A stretch of 64,000 nucleotides of DNA from Chionoecetes opilio (Eukaryota; Arthropoda; Malacostraca; Decapoda; Majidae): NCBI GenBank assembly GCA_016584305.1, contig JACEEZ010016126.1, positions 1,122,501 to 1,186,500 of the forward strand, written 5' to 3'. Of this stretch, positions 1-12,500 are shown in pieces; within the stretch, counting starts at the first letter, position 1; each line of letters begins with the position of its first letter. Below the pieces are notes generated by a model. The model was given only the letters and a program-made list of their open reading frames with translations, did no database searches and was not told the origin of the DNA. Position numbers and translations under genes: made by a program.

Positions 1-795
1 CCAGTCATGCACACATCTTGCCACAGCCTCTCTACCAACCTGGGATATGATGGAAGGATGGCTTGTCTGCAATACTTTCCACAGTTGCATGGATTACCGT
101 ATTTTACGTCTTCCAAGATGCAGTGTCATAAGCCGTAAAATACGGTACCACATGTCATGTCTAATGATTATCGTGATTTATTAATATTATGGTCTGTGGT
201 CAAGGAGGATCAGCATAGCATCTGTATATGTGACCCTTTGACCTATGGCTGTCTGACCTGTGTTTATGATGCCACACCACACGGACAGTCACTATATTCC
301 ATCCCATTGGCTGATCATTGTTCTCATTGTCCTCTCCTTACCTTGTCACACCCTTACCTCACATATTCCTGCACCTGCACTCCACTAATAATAATAATAA
401 TAATAATTTTATACTCACCCGAAGGCATACAAGAAAAAACAACATAATATATGGACTAATGAAATGGGAAGATATCAAACAATAGTGCAGGTTCACACTT
501 TATGAATGGCCTTACTTTGAATATAATGAAAAAGTAAAAATCCCAGTCCAAAATTTTATATATATATATATATATATTTTTTATTTTTTTTTTATTATTA
601 TTATTATTATTTTTTACTCCTGGCCCCAAAAGCAAGAGCCAAGTACTGTTGTATTAGGGGAAGTATTCACGCCACTGCACCTCTTATCATAAACCTGGTC
701 TATATGTACAGTCATAGACCACTATATCTCCACTGTAGAGAGATACACTGGTCTATGGTACACTACTTGATTTTGATGTGTTTATGTTTGGGTAT
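1..795. other. Non-coding stretch with small palindromes
   Basis: No exon recognised. A 52-base hairpin at 95-147 has inverted arms TACCGTATTTTACG and CGTAAAATACGGTA. A second imperfect palindrome lies at 713-757 (CATAGACC ... GGTCTATG). ATA and TTA microsatellites at 388-405 and 555-615. Confidence 0.6.
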
Positions 796-1004
796 TAGTC
801 TATTTTTTAAAGAGGTGAAAAATCCTGCCCCCTTGCTGCTTACTGACTGATATGTGATGTCAGGAGAAGGGAATACTACGCTTCTTCTTAATTTCAGCTG
901 TATTTTATCATAGTTAACCCTATTATCAGGTAAACAGAGGCATCATTTTAACCATGAGATCTTAAAATAGAATGGAATTTTTGCCTCTAAAAAAATGGAC
1001 TATA
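796..1004 (+). mobile_element. MITE family 1 (TATAGTC-type), copy 1
   Basis: About 210 bases beginning AGTCTATTTTTTAAAGAGGT and ending TTTTGCCTC...GACTATA. Terminal inverted repeats (CTATTTTTT-AA-GAGG) flank a body containing AACCCTATTATCAGGTAAAC. Other copies: 6766-7076 (interrupted), 23650-23884, 42590-42802, and a tail fragment 51286-51330. Non-autonomous; no coding capacity. Confidence 0.75.
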
Positions 1005-1530
1005 GTAGGTACATTAGTGACTGGAGGTTGTTTTTTGTGGGAGAATTGTTTTGGAAAGTCTGAGTTTGACGTAACCTGTGTCACTCAGCAAGATGAGAAC
1101 CTTAATTGATGCCAACTTAACAAAATTTACTGTGGGATTACTTACTGATTAATATTTAGATACACTTTTATGTATGGGGAATTCAACATTTGGCAGATGT
1201 ACATAGCTATGATTAGATGGAATTCTAAGCATGTCTTCTTCCATTACTTAGCAATACATAACCACTAATCTATCTGATATAAAGTCTTTTGTTCAGTGCT
1301 CTTGAATAATAGCATCAGATCATTTGTGAAATTCCATATTTTTAGGCCTCAGTTTTTCATTCTTTTGAAATTAAATTTTTTGTTTGTCATCAGATATTAA
1401 TAACTGATCATTTTGCATTCAAGAACATTAAGATATATGATTATTATTGTGAGAGGGAACATCTAGAATTCTAATTAACGAGAGGAAATCAAATCCAAAT
1501 ACTGCACCTATATTAGATATTTGTTATTTA
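1005..1530. other. Non-coding stretch
   Basis: AT-rich, unique-looking sequence with no reading frame or repeat that I recognise. Confidence 0.5.
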
Positions 1531-2943
1531 CAGTTTGCGTGGATAATCAGTGCGCGCCTCCGAAAAGGGAATGTTTACACGTATGACACACCATGTTTAT
1601 AACAAAATAATGTAGAATATCAACACTTACAATTGTAGTTAGTATTTCGTTGCGTAGCCCTTCCTCTTGATGACCCTTTGAAGGCGACGTGGTACACTGT
1701 CAGCAAAATTTTGAAGGAACTCAGGCTTAAATTCTTCCCAACACTTTCGGAGCTCCATTTCAAGCTTGGTGAGTGTAGAGGTGTCACGTGAGCGGAGTTT
1801 GCCTTTAATGATGGCCCAAAAATTTTCTATGGGTGATATATCGGGAGAATTACCTGGCCAGTCATCTATTCTCCCAATCTTGCAGTCATCAAGCCACTGT
1901 ATCACATCTCGAGCTGTGTGGCAGGATGCTCCATCCTGTTGGAAAATCTGTGCCTGTGTCTTTTCAAAGCAGGCCTCCAGGTGGTCATTTAAAAGATCAA
2001 AATACACCACTTTGTTAACAGCTGTGTTCTTTGGGAAAATAACTAAGTTCCCAATACCATGAAAAGTAAAGCAATCCCACACCATTAAACTGGGAGGGTG
2101 TTTTGTGCTTTTTCGTGTGTAGCGAGGCTCGGTGGGGTCTGAGCCGGGGCGACGGTACACTTTTGCTGGTCCTCCTCCACTCACACAAATGTGCTTTCGT
2201 CACTCCACAGCACAGCCCGCCACGTGTCGAGAGGCCAATCTCTGTATTTCTTTGCAAAGTGAAGCCTTTTCTTCCTTTGGCGGGCATTTATCAGTGGCTT
2301 ATTCCGCGCCCGGTAACACCTGCAGCCAAGGTCACGTTTCAAAGTTTCCTGTACAGTACGAAGCGACACATTACCAAGAAGAGTATCATTTTCCTCCTTC
2401 AGTTCTCTGGCTGTAAGGCTAGGATTGGCATTAAGCTGTCGCCTTAACACGCTCCTGGTTCTGTTACACGTTTTTTTTTGTTTCCCAGGTTGTTTTTTTG
2501 GGAGCGGGAGATTCACCTCTCCGCCAGCCTTAAATCGGCGGATCAAATTTTGCACTGTTCTAAGCTATAGTCCTTTAAGCTTGCAAATTTCCTTATTATT
2601 GATCCCAGCCTTGTAAAGATCAATGATTGCTTGAATCGTTGTGCCATCTGTATGTTTTCCACCCATTATGTAATCCAGCAAAAACAGGCAAAAACACGGG
2701 ATGTAGGTGAACGCTGCAGGCTATAAGCTCAAAATCATGCAAACTGTCAACCGCCTATGGAGGGAGGAGAGGGAGGGAAACCCTCCCTCCCACACACCGG
2801 TGAGTGTGCAAGATGATGTACGTCGCTGTCAGACATACGATTCATGCCTTCTGCATATTTGTATAGCTTGGGAAGCAACTTTAAATCTGCGCGGTAAATC
2901 TTGATGAACGGATTCTGGCGTAAAGATCATCCGCGCAAGCCTG
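1531..2943 (-). mobile_element. Decayed Tc1/mariner element with TIRs and TA target duplication
   Basis: The outer ends are CAGTTTGCGTGGATAATC (1531-) and, on the minus strand, CAGGCTTGCGCGGATGATC (ending at 2943). They match except for three substitutions and one indel. Both ends are immediately flanked by TA (1529-1530 and 2944-2945), the Tc1/mariner target duplication. The 1.4 kb element encloses a complete but broken transposase. Its size and single-gene layout are normal for Tc1-like elements. Confidence 0.85.
1639..2666 (-). pseudogene. Tc1-like transposase, one in-frame stop and one frameshift
   Basis: Minus-strand reading starts at ATG 2666 (MGGKHTDGTTIQAIIDLYKA). A TAG stop follows after KEICKLKGL, then the helix-turn-helix region, SLTARELKEENDTLLGNVS and the first DDE aspartate in LWSDESTF. 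A one-base frameshift follows near 2180-2186. In the new frame come SGGGPAKVYRRPGSDPTEPR, PPSLMVWDCF, IFQQDGASCHTA (second Asp) and NSPDISPIENFWAIIK (catalytic Glu), ending GYATKY at 1639. The spacing fits a DD34E transposase of usual length (~340 aa). The two lesions make it inactive. All catalytic residues remain readable, so inactivation looks recent. Confidence 0.9.
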
Positions 2944-3055
2944 TATATGATGCAACTCAGTCCAAATCCAGACAAGCTTAACAAGTCAGTAATCAAATGG
3001 TATTCTTTCATTAATCTTTTATTTCCATTGGCTAAGTCAATAATCTATTCTTTCT

Positions 3056-3268
3056 TTAACCCCTTCACGCCCAGATCTTTCCTTGGCTACATAAAATCGT
3101 CTGTTGTTAGCCATAAAATTACAGAAAAGTGACTGAATATACCAAATTAACTAGTGCACAAGGATACTAAACAGGTCATATGTATAAAATATTGTTTATA
3201 TTCACTAAAAATCGTCTAATGGTACTCAAATTACAATGGAAATTACGTTCTGGGCCTCAAGGGGTTAA
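3056..3268 (+). mobile_element. MITE family 2 (TTAA-flanked, piggyBac-like), copy 1
   Basis: Starts TTAACCCCTTCACGCCCAGA and ends, on the opposite strand, TTAACCCCTTGAGGCCCAGA, giving ~20-base TIRs and TTAA at both ends. Body ~210 bases with the landmark ACTAAACAGGTCATA. TTAA targets and CCC-initial TIRs are typical of piggyBac-type elements. Flanked by ~45-base direct repeats of TTAATCTTTTATTT(C/G)CATTGG. Confidence 0.8.
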
Positions 3269-3339
3269 TCTTTTATTTGCATTGGTTAGGTCAATAATCT
3301 ATTCTTTGATTAATCTTTACTTTCCCTTGGGTTGGCCAG

Positions 3340-3536
3340 CAGAGCGCAACCCCCCGTCCCCCTCAGGCGGCGGGGAGAAGCTGCGGTGGCGCAAGGAGTC
3401 GTTCCCGTGGCGCCACCACACGCAGGAGGCGGACCGCTCCCCGCAGCAGGAGCTGGAGCAGGAGTCCCAGGTGGAGGGCCACTTGGCCGCTGAGGCCAAC
3501 ATGGTCATCCTAGACACCCTGGAAAACATTGTACAG
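3340..3536 (+). CDS. DOCK7: DOCK-C exon a (pre-DHR-2)
   Basis: This is the first exon of the gene visible here. It starts with the last two bases of a split codon; the acceptor AG may be at 3338-3339 or 3341-3342 (NAGNAG-like). It encodes about 66 residues including [18 protein letters not shown] and [15 protein letters not shown], matching the DOCK7 block that begins LRWRKD. The donor is CAG|gtacgg in phase 0. Two ~45-bp direct repeats (about 3011-3055 and 3264-3308) and a MITE lie just upstream. No earlier exon is recognisable in 1-3339. Confidence 0.85.
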
Positions 3537-6500
3537 GTACGGGACCAGCTAGCATCCTCCAAAACCTACACTTCTTCTTTTTCTGTTTAACATCAGTTTT
3601 TACCCATAATTTGTATGAGGTTAGACAACTGATGATATGTTTCCAACTATCTCTATCCATTGCCTCAACTTCAATGCCCAATGCTGCCAGATCCTATATC
3701 TAAAACCTCTACATGAAGTGTGATGGTTAGTGCGCTTGGCTCACAAACAAGAGGACTGCAGTTCCAATCCTCGGCATTTCCATCATTCCACACCTTGTTA
3801 GCATACATAGCTGTTTCATAGTGTTTTTTGTTTTTTCAGCATGCTTCAATCTCATGTTATTAACTATGGCAACCCTAGATTCTATACCATCATGATGTAC
3901 TCATGAGTTTAGATGACATATTACATATTTACAGGAACTACCTCGTGTAGGTCTCGCAGCCTCTTGTAGCTTCCTTATTTTCTTATGTTCTTATTACTTA
4001 CCTCCACAGGTGTTGACGACGGCGGAGCACCTGCAAGGGCTGCTCATGGTGGTGTTCCGCGTGCTGCTCCACGCGCTGGCCTCCAACCAGTCCACCACCA
4101 CCCTCACCAACATGTTCAACACACAGCGCGCCCTCGTGGCTAAGGTTAGCATTACTGTGTGACTTATACTGGTCTTACATAAGGCCCAAAATGCACCTCC
4201 TCCCTGTGAAAGCTGGTGATGACAGGCCTGAACTGCATCATAATAATCATCATCCGTATCACTATTTTCCTCTTATCTTGAAAGGAAGATTCTGTGCCTA
4301 TAAGGTGCTACTTAAAGATGTATACCTCAATCATAGAATGAACTCTTTCCATGCATGGCACTTGACTTCTGTGTTTAGCAATTGACTAGAGTGTTTCTGC
4401 CTCCAGTTCCCCAGTCTGCTGTTTGACGAGGAGACGGAGCAGTGTGCCGACCTGTGCCTGCAGCTGCTCAAACACTGCTCCTCCTGCATCTGCACGGTCA
4501 GGTCCCACGCAGCGGCCTCCCTCTACCTGCTGATGCGGCACAACTTTGAAATAGGAAATGTGAGTACAGTGAAAGAAAGGCAAGATATATATTTGCCATT
4601 GTGAAGTTTGTTCCTTAATTAATGTGTTGTACAATCGTCTTTCAATTAATTTTCACTTTCATCTGTACAGGAACTACCTCGTGTAGGGCTCGCGGCCTCT
4701 TGCAGCTTCCTTATTTTCTTATGTTGTTCTTATGCTATCTGTACATTAGAGATTGGATACAGCCATGAGATGTGTGCTCGTATTCGTAGTCACATGCCAT
4801 GATTGCTCGTGGTAATTGCTATGATTTTGTTCCATTTCTACTCAGTCAAAATTATTCACTTGATCTTGTAGCTGCCATGGAAAGTACTAGAGCAATCATA
4901 CAGTACTCCTATTGCAATCACAACAGAGCTGGCATGACATATTGATTTAATTAGGACAAGACAAAAAGTGAACAATGACCACGTACAATGATGGTATGTG
5001 ACTACGAATACGGGCAGTGAAGTCATGGGATCAGAATTCACGAGACACACAACTTTTCTTTTTCTTTTTTATCACGGGAAGCAGGACTTTTTTTTCTTTT
5101 CTTATTTCCGTTGAAAGCTATAGCGCCTGTAGGCTATTTAATACCACTTAATCATCGTAGCCTGTCATCCAATTATTTACCATCCTATTTGTGAACCAGT
5201 TATTCCCTATTTCCTTTTTCAATCTACGCTTTTCCAGTTTGAATCCGTTACTTCTTGTTCTACCCCGATTCTACTGATTACTGACATGACCCTATCTTAC
5301 CCTCCCTTCCAGAACTTTGCTAGGGTCAAGATGCAGGTGACCATGTCCCTGAGCTCGCTGGTGGGCACTTCGCAGACCTTCAACGAGGCCCACCTCCGCC
5401 GCTCCCTCAAGACCATCCTCACCTATGCCGAGGAGGACACAGACCTCCAGGACACATCATTCCCTGAGCAGGTGTGTGTGTGTGTGTGTATACACTATTC
5501 CTCTATATGTATATACTCTGTATTTTTTATGAGGCCCTTTTTTTTAACTAGTCTGTCTTTTAAACTAATCTGTCTATTAAACTAGCCTTCCCTGAGCAGG
5601 TGTGTGTGTTTTTTTGAAAGGTTTTTTAAAGGTTCTGTATCGATATCTATGTTTATGTGTGTTTTTAAAGGTACGTATGATAGTGATAATTATGAGTCTC
5701 ACCTCATTATTATATAACTCAACCCTTCCTTAACTAACCATTTCATTTGTTTTAGTACTTAAGTTCATTCCCTCATGTCTGTTGTTGTTGTTTTTCCTGT
5801 ATGCCTTCGGGTGAGAATAAAATGATTAATCTTTATTATTAACTTGCAGGTTCGGGATCTTGTCTTCAACCTACACATGATTCTCTCGGACACGGTGAAG
5901 ATGAAGGAGTATCAGGAGGACCCCGAGATGCTGCTCGACCTCATGTACAGGATAGGTGAGGCTTGAGGCTTGTCAGGATGATGGGCGGTACTAATACAAG
6001 GCTGTGACAGAAACGTAATGGAGATATAACCTATGTAGACTGGGTAGAATGTCGTATTTGCTGCAGACACACACACGCACACACACACACACACACACAC
6101 AGTCAACACATCCATCAACAATCACCATCTCTTTATATCCTCATCCACATCAACATATACCTATATACCATATCTCATTATACCTTATCAACAATCTCAA
6201 TCTCCTTATACCTTCATCCACATTGCTTCCACCTAACACTACCCCTTCATCCACATTGCATACCTTCATCCACATTGCATCCACCCCAACACTACCCCTT
6301 CATCCACATTGCATACCTTCATCCACATTGCATCCACCCCAACACTACACCTTCATCCACATTGCATCCACCCAAACCCACCCCTTCTCCTTCCTTCCCC
6401 AGCTCGAGGGTACCAGAACTCCCCGGACCTGCGCCTCACCTGGCTGGCAAACATGGCCCAGAAGCACAGCGAGAGGTCCCAGCATGCGGAGGCCGCCATG

Positions 6501-9500
6501 TGTCTGGTGCACAGCGCGGCCCTGGTCTCCGAGTACCTCTACATGCTGGAGGACTGCCCACACCTGCCCATCGGCGCCGTCACCTTCAGCAAGCTGTCCC
6601 CTAACGTCCTAGAGGAGAGCGCCGGTGAGCCTTGTTGTGTTTGTGATCGGAAATGTCATTATTATTTTTTTTTTATATATTTATTTATTTATTTATTTTT
6701 GCTGCATGTGGGTTTCTTCGGCCACTCGACGATGGATTATGATGGATAGATGGACTCACACTGCCTATAGTCTATTTTTGTTTTACCCCTTCACATCCAG
6801 ATCTTTCCTTTGCTATATAAAATCGTCTGTTGTTAGCCATAAAATTGCGAAAAGTACCTGAATATACCAAATTAGTTAGTGGATAAGGATATTAAACAGG
6901 TCATATCTATAAAATATTGCTTATAGTCACCTAATTACCTGATAATAAGGTTAACTATGATAAAATACAGCCGACATTAAGAAGAAGCGTAGTATTCCCT
7001 TCTCCTGGCATCAAATATCAGTCAGTAAGCAGCAAGGGGGCAGAATTTTTTGCCTTATTAAAAAAAATAGACTATACACTTACTACGTGGCTTTTCCCAA
7101 CTTTAGGAGGCTAGTCAATGGTTTATTTACTACTTTTATTTCCTCTCATTATTTTTCCGTTTTTTTTCCTTTATGACCTCTTATGATACGTCGTCTTTGT
7201 TCTTATCTTGTTTGATTCAGCCAGTCCATTTCTCCCTCAGTCCAGTCCTCTTGTAGCTTCCTTATGTTCTTATGTTCTTATGTTTTTGCCCCTTTCCTGC
7301 CCACAGTCTCCGATGATGTGCTGAGTCCCGATGAGGAGGGTATCTGCACGGGGAAATACTTCACAGAGAATGGCTTGATGGGTCTTCTGGAGCAGGCCAG
7401 CGCGTTCCTGCACGATGTGAGTCTCTTTGAGGGGTTACTGCCCTTACATGCTCTTACTGGCCTTAATGTTCTCTCTCTGTCTCTCTGTCTGCTCTCTGTT
7501 CTTACTGTTTTCTCTCTGTCTCTCTGTCTGCTCTCTGTCTTTACTGTTTTCTCTCTGTCTCTGTCTCTCTGTCTGCTCTCTGTCTTTACTGTTTTCTCTC
7601 TGTCTCTGTCTCTCTGTCTGCTCTCTGTCTTTACTGTTTTCTCTCTGTCTCTCTGTCTCTCTGTCTGCTCTCTGTCTTTACTGTTTTCTCTCTGTCTCTC
7701 TGTCTCTCTGTCTGCTCTCTGTCTTTACTGTTCTCTCTCTGTCTCTCTGTCTCTCTGTCTGCTCTCTGTCTTTACTGTTTTCTCTCTGTCTCTGTCTCTC
7801 TGTCTGCTCTCTGTCTTTACTGTTTTCTCTCTGTCTCTGTCTCTCTGTCTGCTCTCTGTCTTTACTGTTTTCTCTCTGTCTCTGTCTCTCTGTCTGCTCT
7901 CTGTCTTTACTGTTTTCTCTCTGTCTCTCTGTCTCTCTGTCTGCTCTCTGTCTTTACTGTTTTCTCTCTGTCTCTGTCTCTCTGTCTGCTCTCTGTCTTT
8001 ACTGTTTTCTCTCTGTCTCTCTGTCTCTCTGTCTGCTCTCTGTCTTTACTGTTTTCTCTCTGTCTCTCTGTCTCTCTGTCTGCTCTCTGTCTTTACTGTT
8101 TTCTCTCTGTCTCTCTGTCTCTCTGTCTGCTCTCTGTCTTTACTGTTTTCTCTCTGTCTCTGTCTCTCTGTCTGCTCTCTGTCTTTACTGTTTTCTCTCT
8201 GTCTCTCTGTCTCTCTGTCTGCTCTCTGTCTTTACTGTTTTCTCTCTGTCTCTCTGTCTCTCTGTCTGCTCTCTGTCTTTACTGTTTTCTCTCTGTCTCT
8301 GTCTCTCTGTCTGCTCTCTGTCTTTACTGTTTTCTCTCTGTCTCTCTGTCTCTCTGTCTGCTCTCTGTCTTTACTGTTTTCTCTCTGTCTCTCTGTCTCT
8401 CTGTCTGCTCTCTGTCTTTACTGTTTTTCTCTCTGTCTCTCTGTCTTTACTGTTCTCTCTCTGTCTCTGTCTCTCTGTCTGCTCTCTGTCTTTACTGTTT
8501 TCTCTCTGTCTCTCTGTCTGCTCTCTGTCTTTACTGTTTTCTCTCTGTCTCTGTCTCTCTGTCTGCTCTCTGTCTTTACTGTTTTCTCTCTGTCTCTGTC
8601 TCTCTGTCTGCTCTCTGTCTTTACTGTTTTCTCTCTGTCTCTGTCTCTCTGTCTGCTCTCTGTCTTTACTGTTCTCTCTCTGTCTCTCTGTCTCTCTGTC
8701 TGCTCTCTGTCTTTACTGTTTTCTCTCTGTCTCTGTCTCTCTGTCTGCTCTCTGTCTTTACTGTTTTCTCTCTGTCTCTGTCTCTCTGTCTGCTCTCTGT
8801 CTTTACTGTTTTCTCTCTGTCTCTGTCTCTCTGTCTGCTCTCTGTCTTTACTGTTTTCTCTCTGTCTCTCTGTCTCTCTGTCTGCTCTCTGTCTTTACTG
8901 TTTTCTCTCTGTCTCTCTGTCTGCTCTCTGTCTTTACTGTTTTCTCTCTGTCTCTCTGTCTCTCTGTCTGCTCTCTGTCTTTACTGTTCTCTCTCTGTCT
9001 CTGTCTCTCTGTCTGCTCTCTGTCTTTACTGTTTTCTCTCTGTCTCTCTGTCTCTCTGTCTGCTCTCTGTCTTTACTGTTTTCTCTCTGTCTCTCTGTCT
9101 CTCTGTCTGCTCTCTGTCTTTACTGTTTTCTCTCTGTCTCTCTGTCTCTCTGTCTGCTCTCTGTCTTTACTGTTTTCTCTCTGTCTCTGTCTCTCTGTCT
9201 GCTCTCTGTCTTTACTGTTTTCTCTCTGTCTCTGTCTCTCTGTCTGCTCTCTGTCTTTACTGTTTTCTCTCTGTCTCTGTCTCTCTGTCTGCTCTCTGTC
9301 TTTACTGTTTTCTCTCTGTCTCTGTCTCTCTGTCTGCTCTCTGTCTTTACTGTTTTCTCTCTGTCTGCTCTCTGTCTTTACTGTTTTCTCTCTGTCTCTG
9401 TCTCTCTGTCTGCTCTCTGTCTTTACTGTTCTCTCTCTGTCTCTGTCTCTCTGTCTGCTCTCTGTCTTTACTGTTTTCTCTCTGTCTCTCTGTCTCTCTG

Positions 9501-12500
9501 TCTGCTCTCTGTCTTTACTGTTTTCTCTCTGTCTCTCTGTCTCTCTGTCTGCTCTCTGTCTTTACTGTTTTCTCTCTGTCTCTGTCTCTCTGTCTGCTCT
9601 CTGTCTTTACTGTTTTCTCTCTGTCTCTCTGTCTCTCTGTCTGCTCTCTGTCTTTACTGTTTTCTCTCTGTCTCTCTGTCTCTCTGTCTGCTCTCTGTCT
9701 TTACTGTTCTCTCTCTGTCTCTCTGTCTCTCTGTCCTGCTCTCTGTCTTTACTGTTTTCTCTCTGTCTGCTCTCTGTCTTTACTGTTTTCTCTCTGTCTC
9801 TGTCTCTCTGTCTGCTCTCTGTCTGCTCTCTGTCTTTACTGTTCTCTCTCTGTCTCTCTGTCTCTCTGTCTGCTCTCTGTCTTTACTGTTTTCTCTCTGT
9901 CTCTCTGTCTCTCTGTCTGCTCTCTGTCTTTACTGTTTTCTCTCTGTCTCTGTCTCTCTGTCTGCTCTCTGTCTTTACTGTTTTCTCTCTGTCTCTGTCT
10001 CTCTGTCTGCTCTCTGTCTTTACTGTTTTCTCTCTGTCTCTCTGTCTCTCTGTCTGCTCTCTGTCTTTACTGTTTTCTCTCTGTCTCTGTCTCTCTGTCT
10101 GCTCTCTGTCTTTACTGTTTTCTCTCTGTCTCTGTCTCTCTGTCTGCTCTCTGTCTTTACTGTTTTCTCTCTGTCTCTGTCTCTCTGTCTGCTCTCTGTC
10201 TTTACTGTTTTCTCTCTGTCTCTCTGTCTCTCTGTCTGCTCTCTGTCTTTACTGTTTTCTCTCTGTCTCTGTCTCTCTGTCTGCTCTCTGTCTTTACTGT
10301 TTTCTCTCTGTCTCTCTGTCTCTCTGTCTGCTCTCTGTCTTTACTGTTCTCTCTCTGTCTCTGTCTCTCTGTCTGCTCTCTGTCTTTACTGTTTTCTCTC
10401 TGTCTCTCTGTCTCTCTGTCTGCTCTCTGTCTTTACTGTTTTCTCTCTGTCTCTGTCTCTCTGTCTGCTCTCTGTCTTTACTGTTTTCTCTCTGTCTCTC
10501 TGTCTGCTCTCTGTCTTTACTGTTTTCTCTCTGTCTCTGTCTCTCTGTCTGCTCTCTGTCTTTACTGTTCTCTCTCTGTCTCTCTGTCTCTCTGTCTGCT
10601 CTCTGTCTTTACTGTTTTCTCTCTGTCTCTCTGTCTCTCTGTCTGCTCTCTGTCTTTACTGTTTTCTCTCTGTCTCTGTCTCTCTGTCTGCTCTCTGTCT
10701 TTACTGTTTTCTCTCTGTCTCTGTCTCTCTGTCTGCTCTCTGTCTTTACTGTTTTCTCTCTGTCTCTCTGTCTCTCTGTCTGCTCTCTGTCTTTACTGTT
10801 TTCTCTCTGTCTCTGTCTCTCTGTCTGCTCTCTGTCTTTACTGTTTTTCTCTCTGTCTCTGTCTCTCTGTCTGCTCTCTGTCTTTACTGTTTTCTCTCTG
10901 TCTCTCTGTCTCTCTGTCTGCTCTCTGTCTTTACTGTTTTCTCTCTGTCTCTGTCTCTCTGTCTGCTCTCTGTCTTTACTGTTTTCTCTCTGTCTCTGTC
11001 TCTCTGTCTGCTCTCTGTCTTTACTGTTTTCTCTCTGTCTCTCTGTCTCTCTGTCTGCTCTCTGTCTTTACTGTTTTCTCTCTGTCTCTCTGTCTCTCTG
11101 TCTGCTCTCTGTCTTTACTGTTCTCTCTCTGTCTCTCTGTCTCTCTGTCTGCTCTCTGTCTTTACTGTTTTCTCTCTGTCTCTGTCTCTCTGTCTGCTCT
11201 CTGTCTTTACTGTTTTCTCTCTGTCTCTGTCTCTCTGTCTGCTCTCTGTCTTTACTGTTTTCTCTCTGTCTCTCTGTCTCTCTGTCTGCTCTCTGTCTTT
11301 ACTGTTTTCTCTCTGTCTCTGTCTCTCTGTCTGCTCTCTGTCTTTACTGTTTTCTCTCTGTCTCTCTGTCTCTCTGTCTGCTCTCTGTCTTTACTGTTTT
11401 CTCTGTCTCTCTGTCTCTCTGTCTGCTCTCTGTCTTTACTGTTTTCTCTCTGTCTCTCTGTCTCTCTGTCTGCTCTCTGTCTTTACTGTTTTCTTCTCTG
11501 TCTCTCTGTCTCTCTGTCTGCTCTCTGTCTTTACTGTTTTCTCTCTGTCTCTGTCTCTCTGTCTGCTCTCTGTCTTTACTGTTTTCTCTCTGTCTCTCTG
11601 TCTCTCTGTCTGCTCTCTGTCTTTACTGTTTTCTCTCTGTCTCTGTCTCTCTGTCTGCTCTCTGTCTTTACTGTTTTCTCTCTGTCTCTCTGTCTCTCTG
11701 TCTGCTCTCTGTCTTTACTGTTTTCTCTCTGTCTCTCTGTCTCTCTGTCTGCTCTCTGTCTTTACTGTTTTCTCTCTGTCTCTGTCTCTCTGTCTGCTCT
11801 CTGTCTTTACTGTTTTCTCTCTGTCTCTCTGTCTCTCTGTCTGCTCTCTGTCTTTACTGTTTTCTCTCTGTCTCTGTCTCTCTGTCTGCTCTCTGTCTTT
11901 ACTGTTTTCTCTCTGTCTCTCTGTCTCTCTGTCTGCTCTCTGTCTTTACTGTTTTCTCTCTGTCTCTGTCTCTCTGTCTGCTCTCTGTCTTTACTGTTTT
12001 CTCTCTGTCTCTCTGTCTCTCTGTCTGCTCTCTGTCTTTACTGTTTTCTCTCTGTCTCTCTGTCTCTCTGTCTGCTCTCTGTCTTTACTGTTTTCTCTCT
12101 GTCTCTGTCTCTCTGTCTGCTCTCTGTCTTTACTGTTTTCTCTCTGTCTCTCTGTCTCTCTGTCTGCTCTCTGTCTTTACTGTTTTCTCTCTGTCTCTCT
12201 GTCTCTCTGTCTGCTCTCTGTCTTTACTGTTTTCTCTCTGTCTCTGTCTCTCTGTCTGCTCTCTGTCTTTACTGTTTTCTCTCTGTCTCTCTGTCTCTCT
12301 GTCTGCTCTCTGTCTTTACTGTTTTCTCTCTGTCTCTGTCTCTCTGTCTGCTCTCTGTCTTTACTGTTTTCTCTCTGTCTCTCTGTCTCTCTGTCTGCTC
12401 TCTGTCTTTACTGTTTTCTCTCTGTCTCTCTGTCTCTCTGTCTGCTCTCTGTCTCTCTGTCTCTCTGTCTGCTCTCTGTCTTTACTGTTTTCTCTCTGTC

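Noticed and set aside
3718..3790. Possible tRNA gene or tRNA-derived SINE (TGGTTAGTGCGC, GTTCCAATCC)
   Set aside because: A and B box-like words are present, but no full cloverleaf can be drawn and the B box deviates. Too weak to call.
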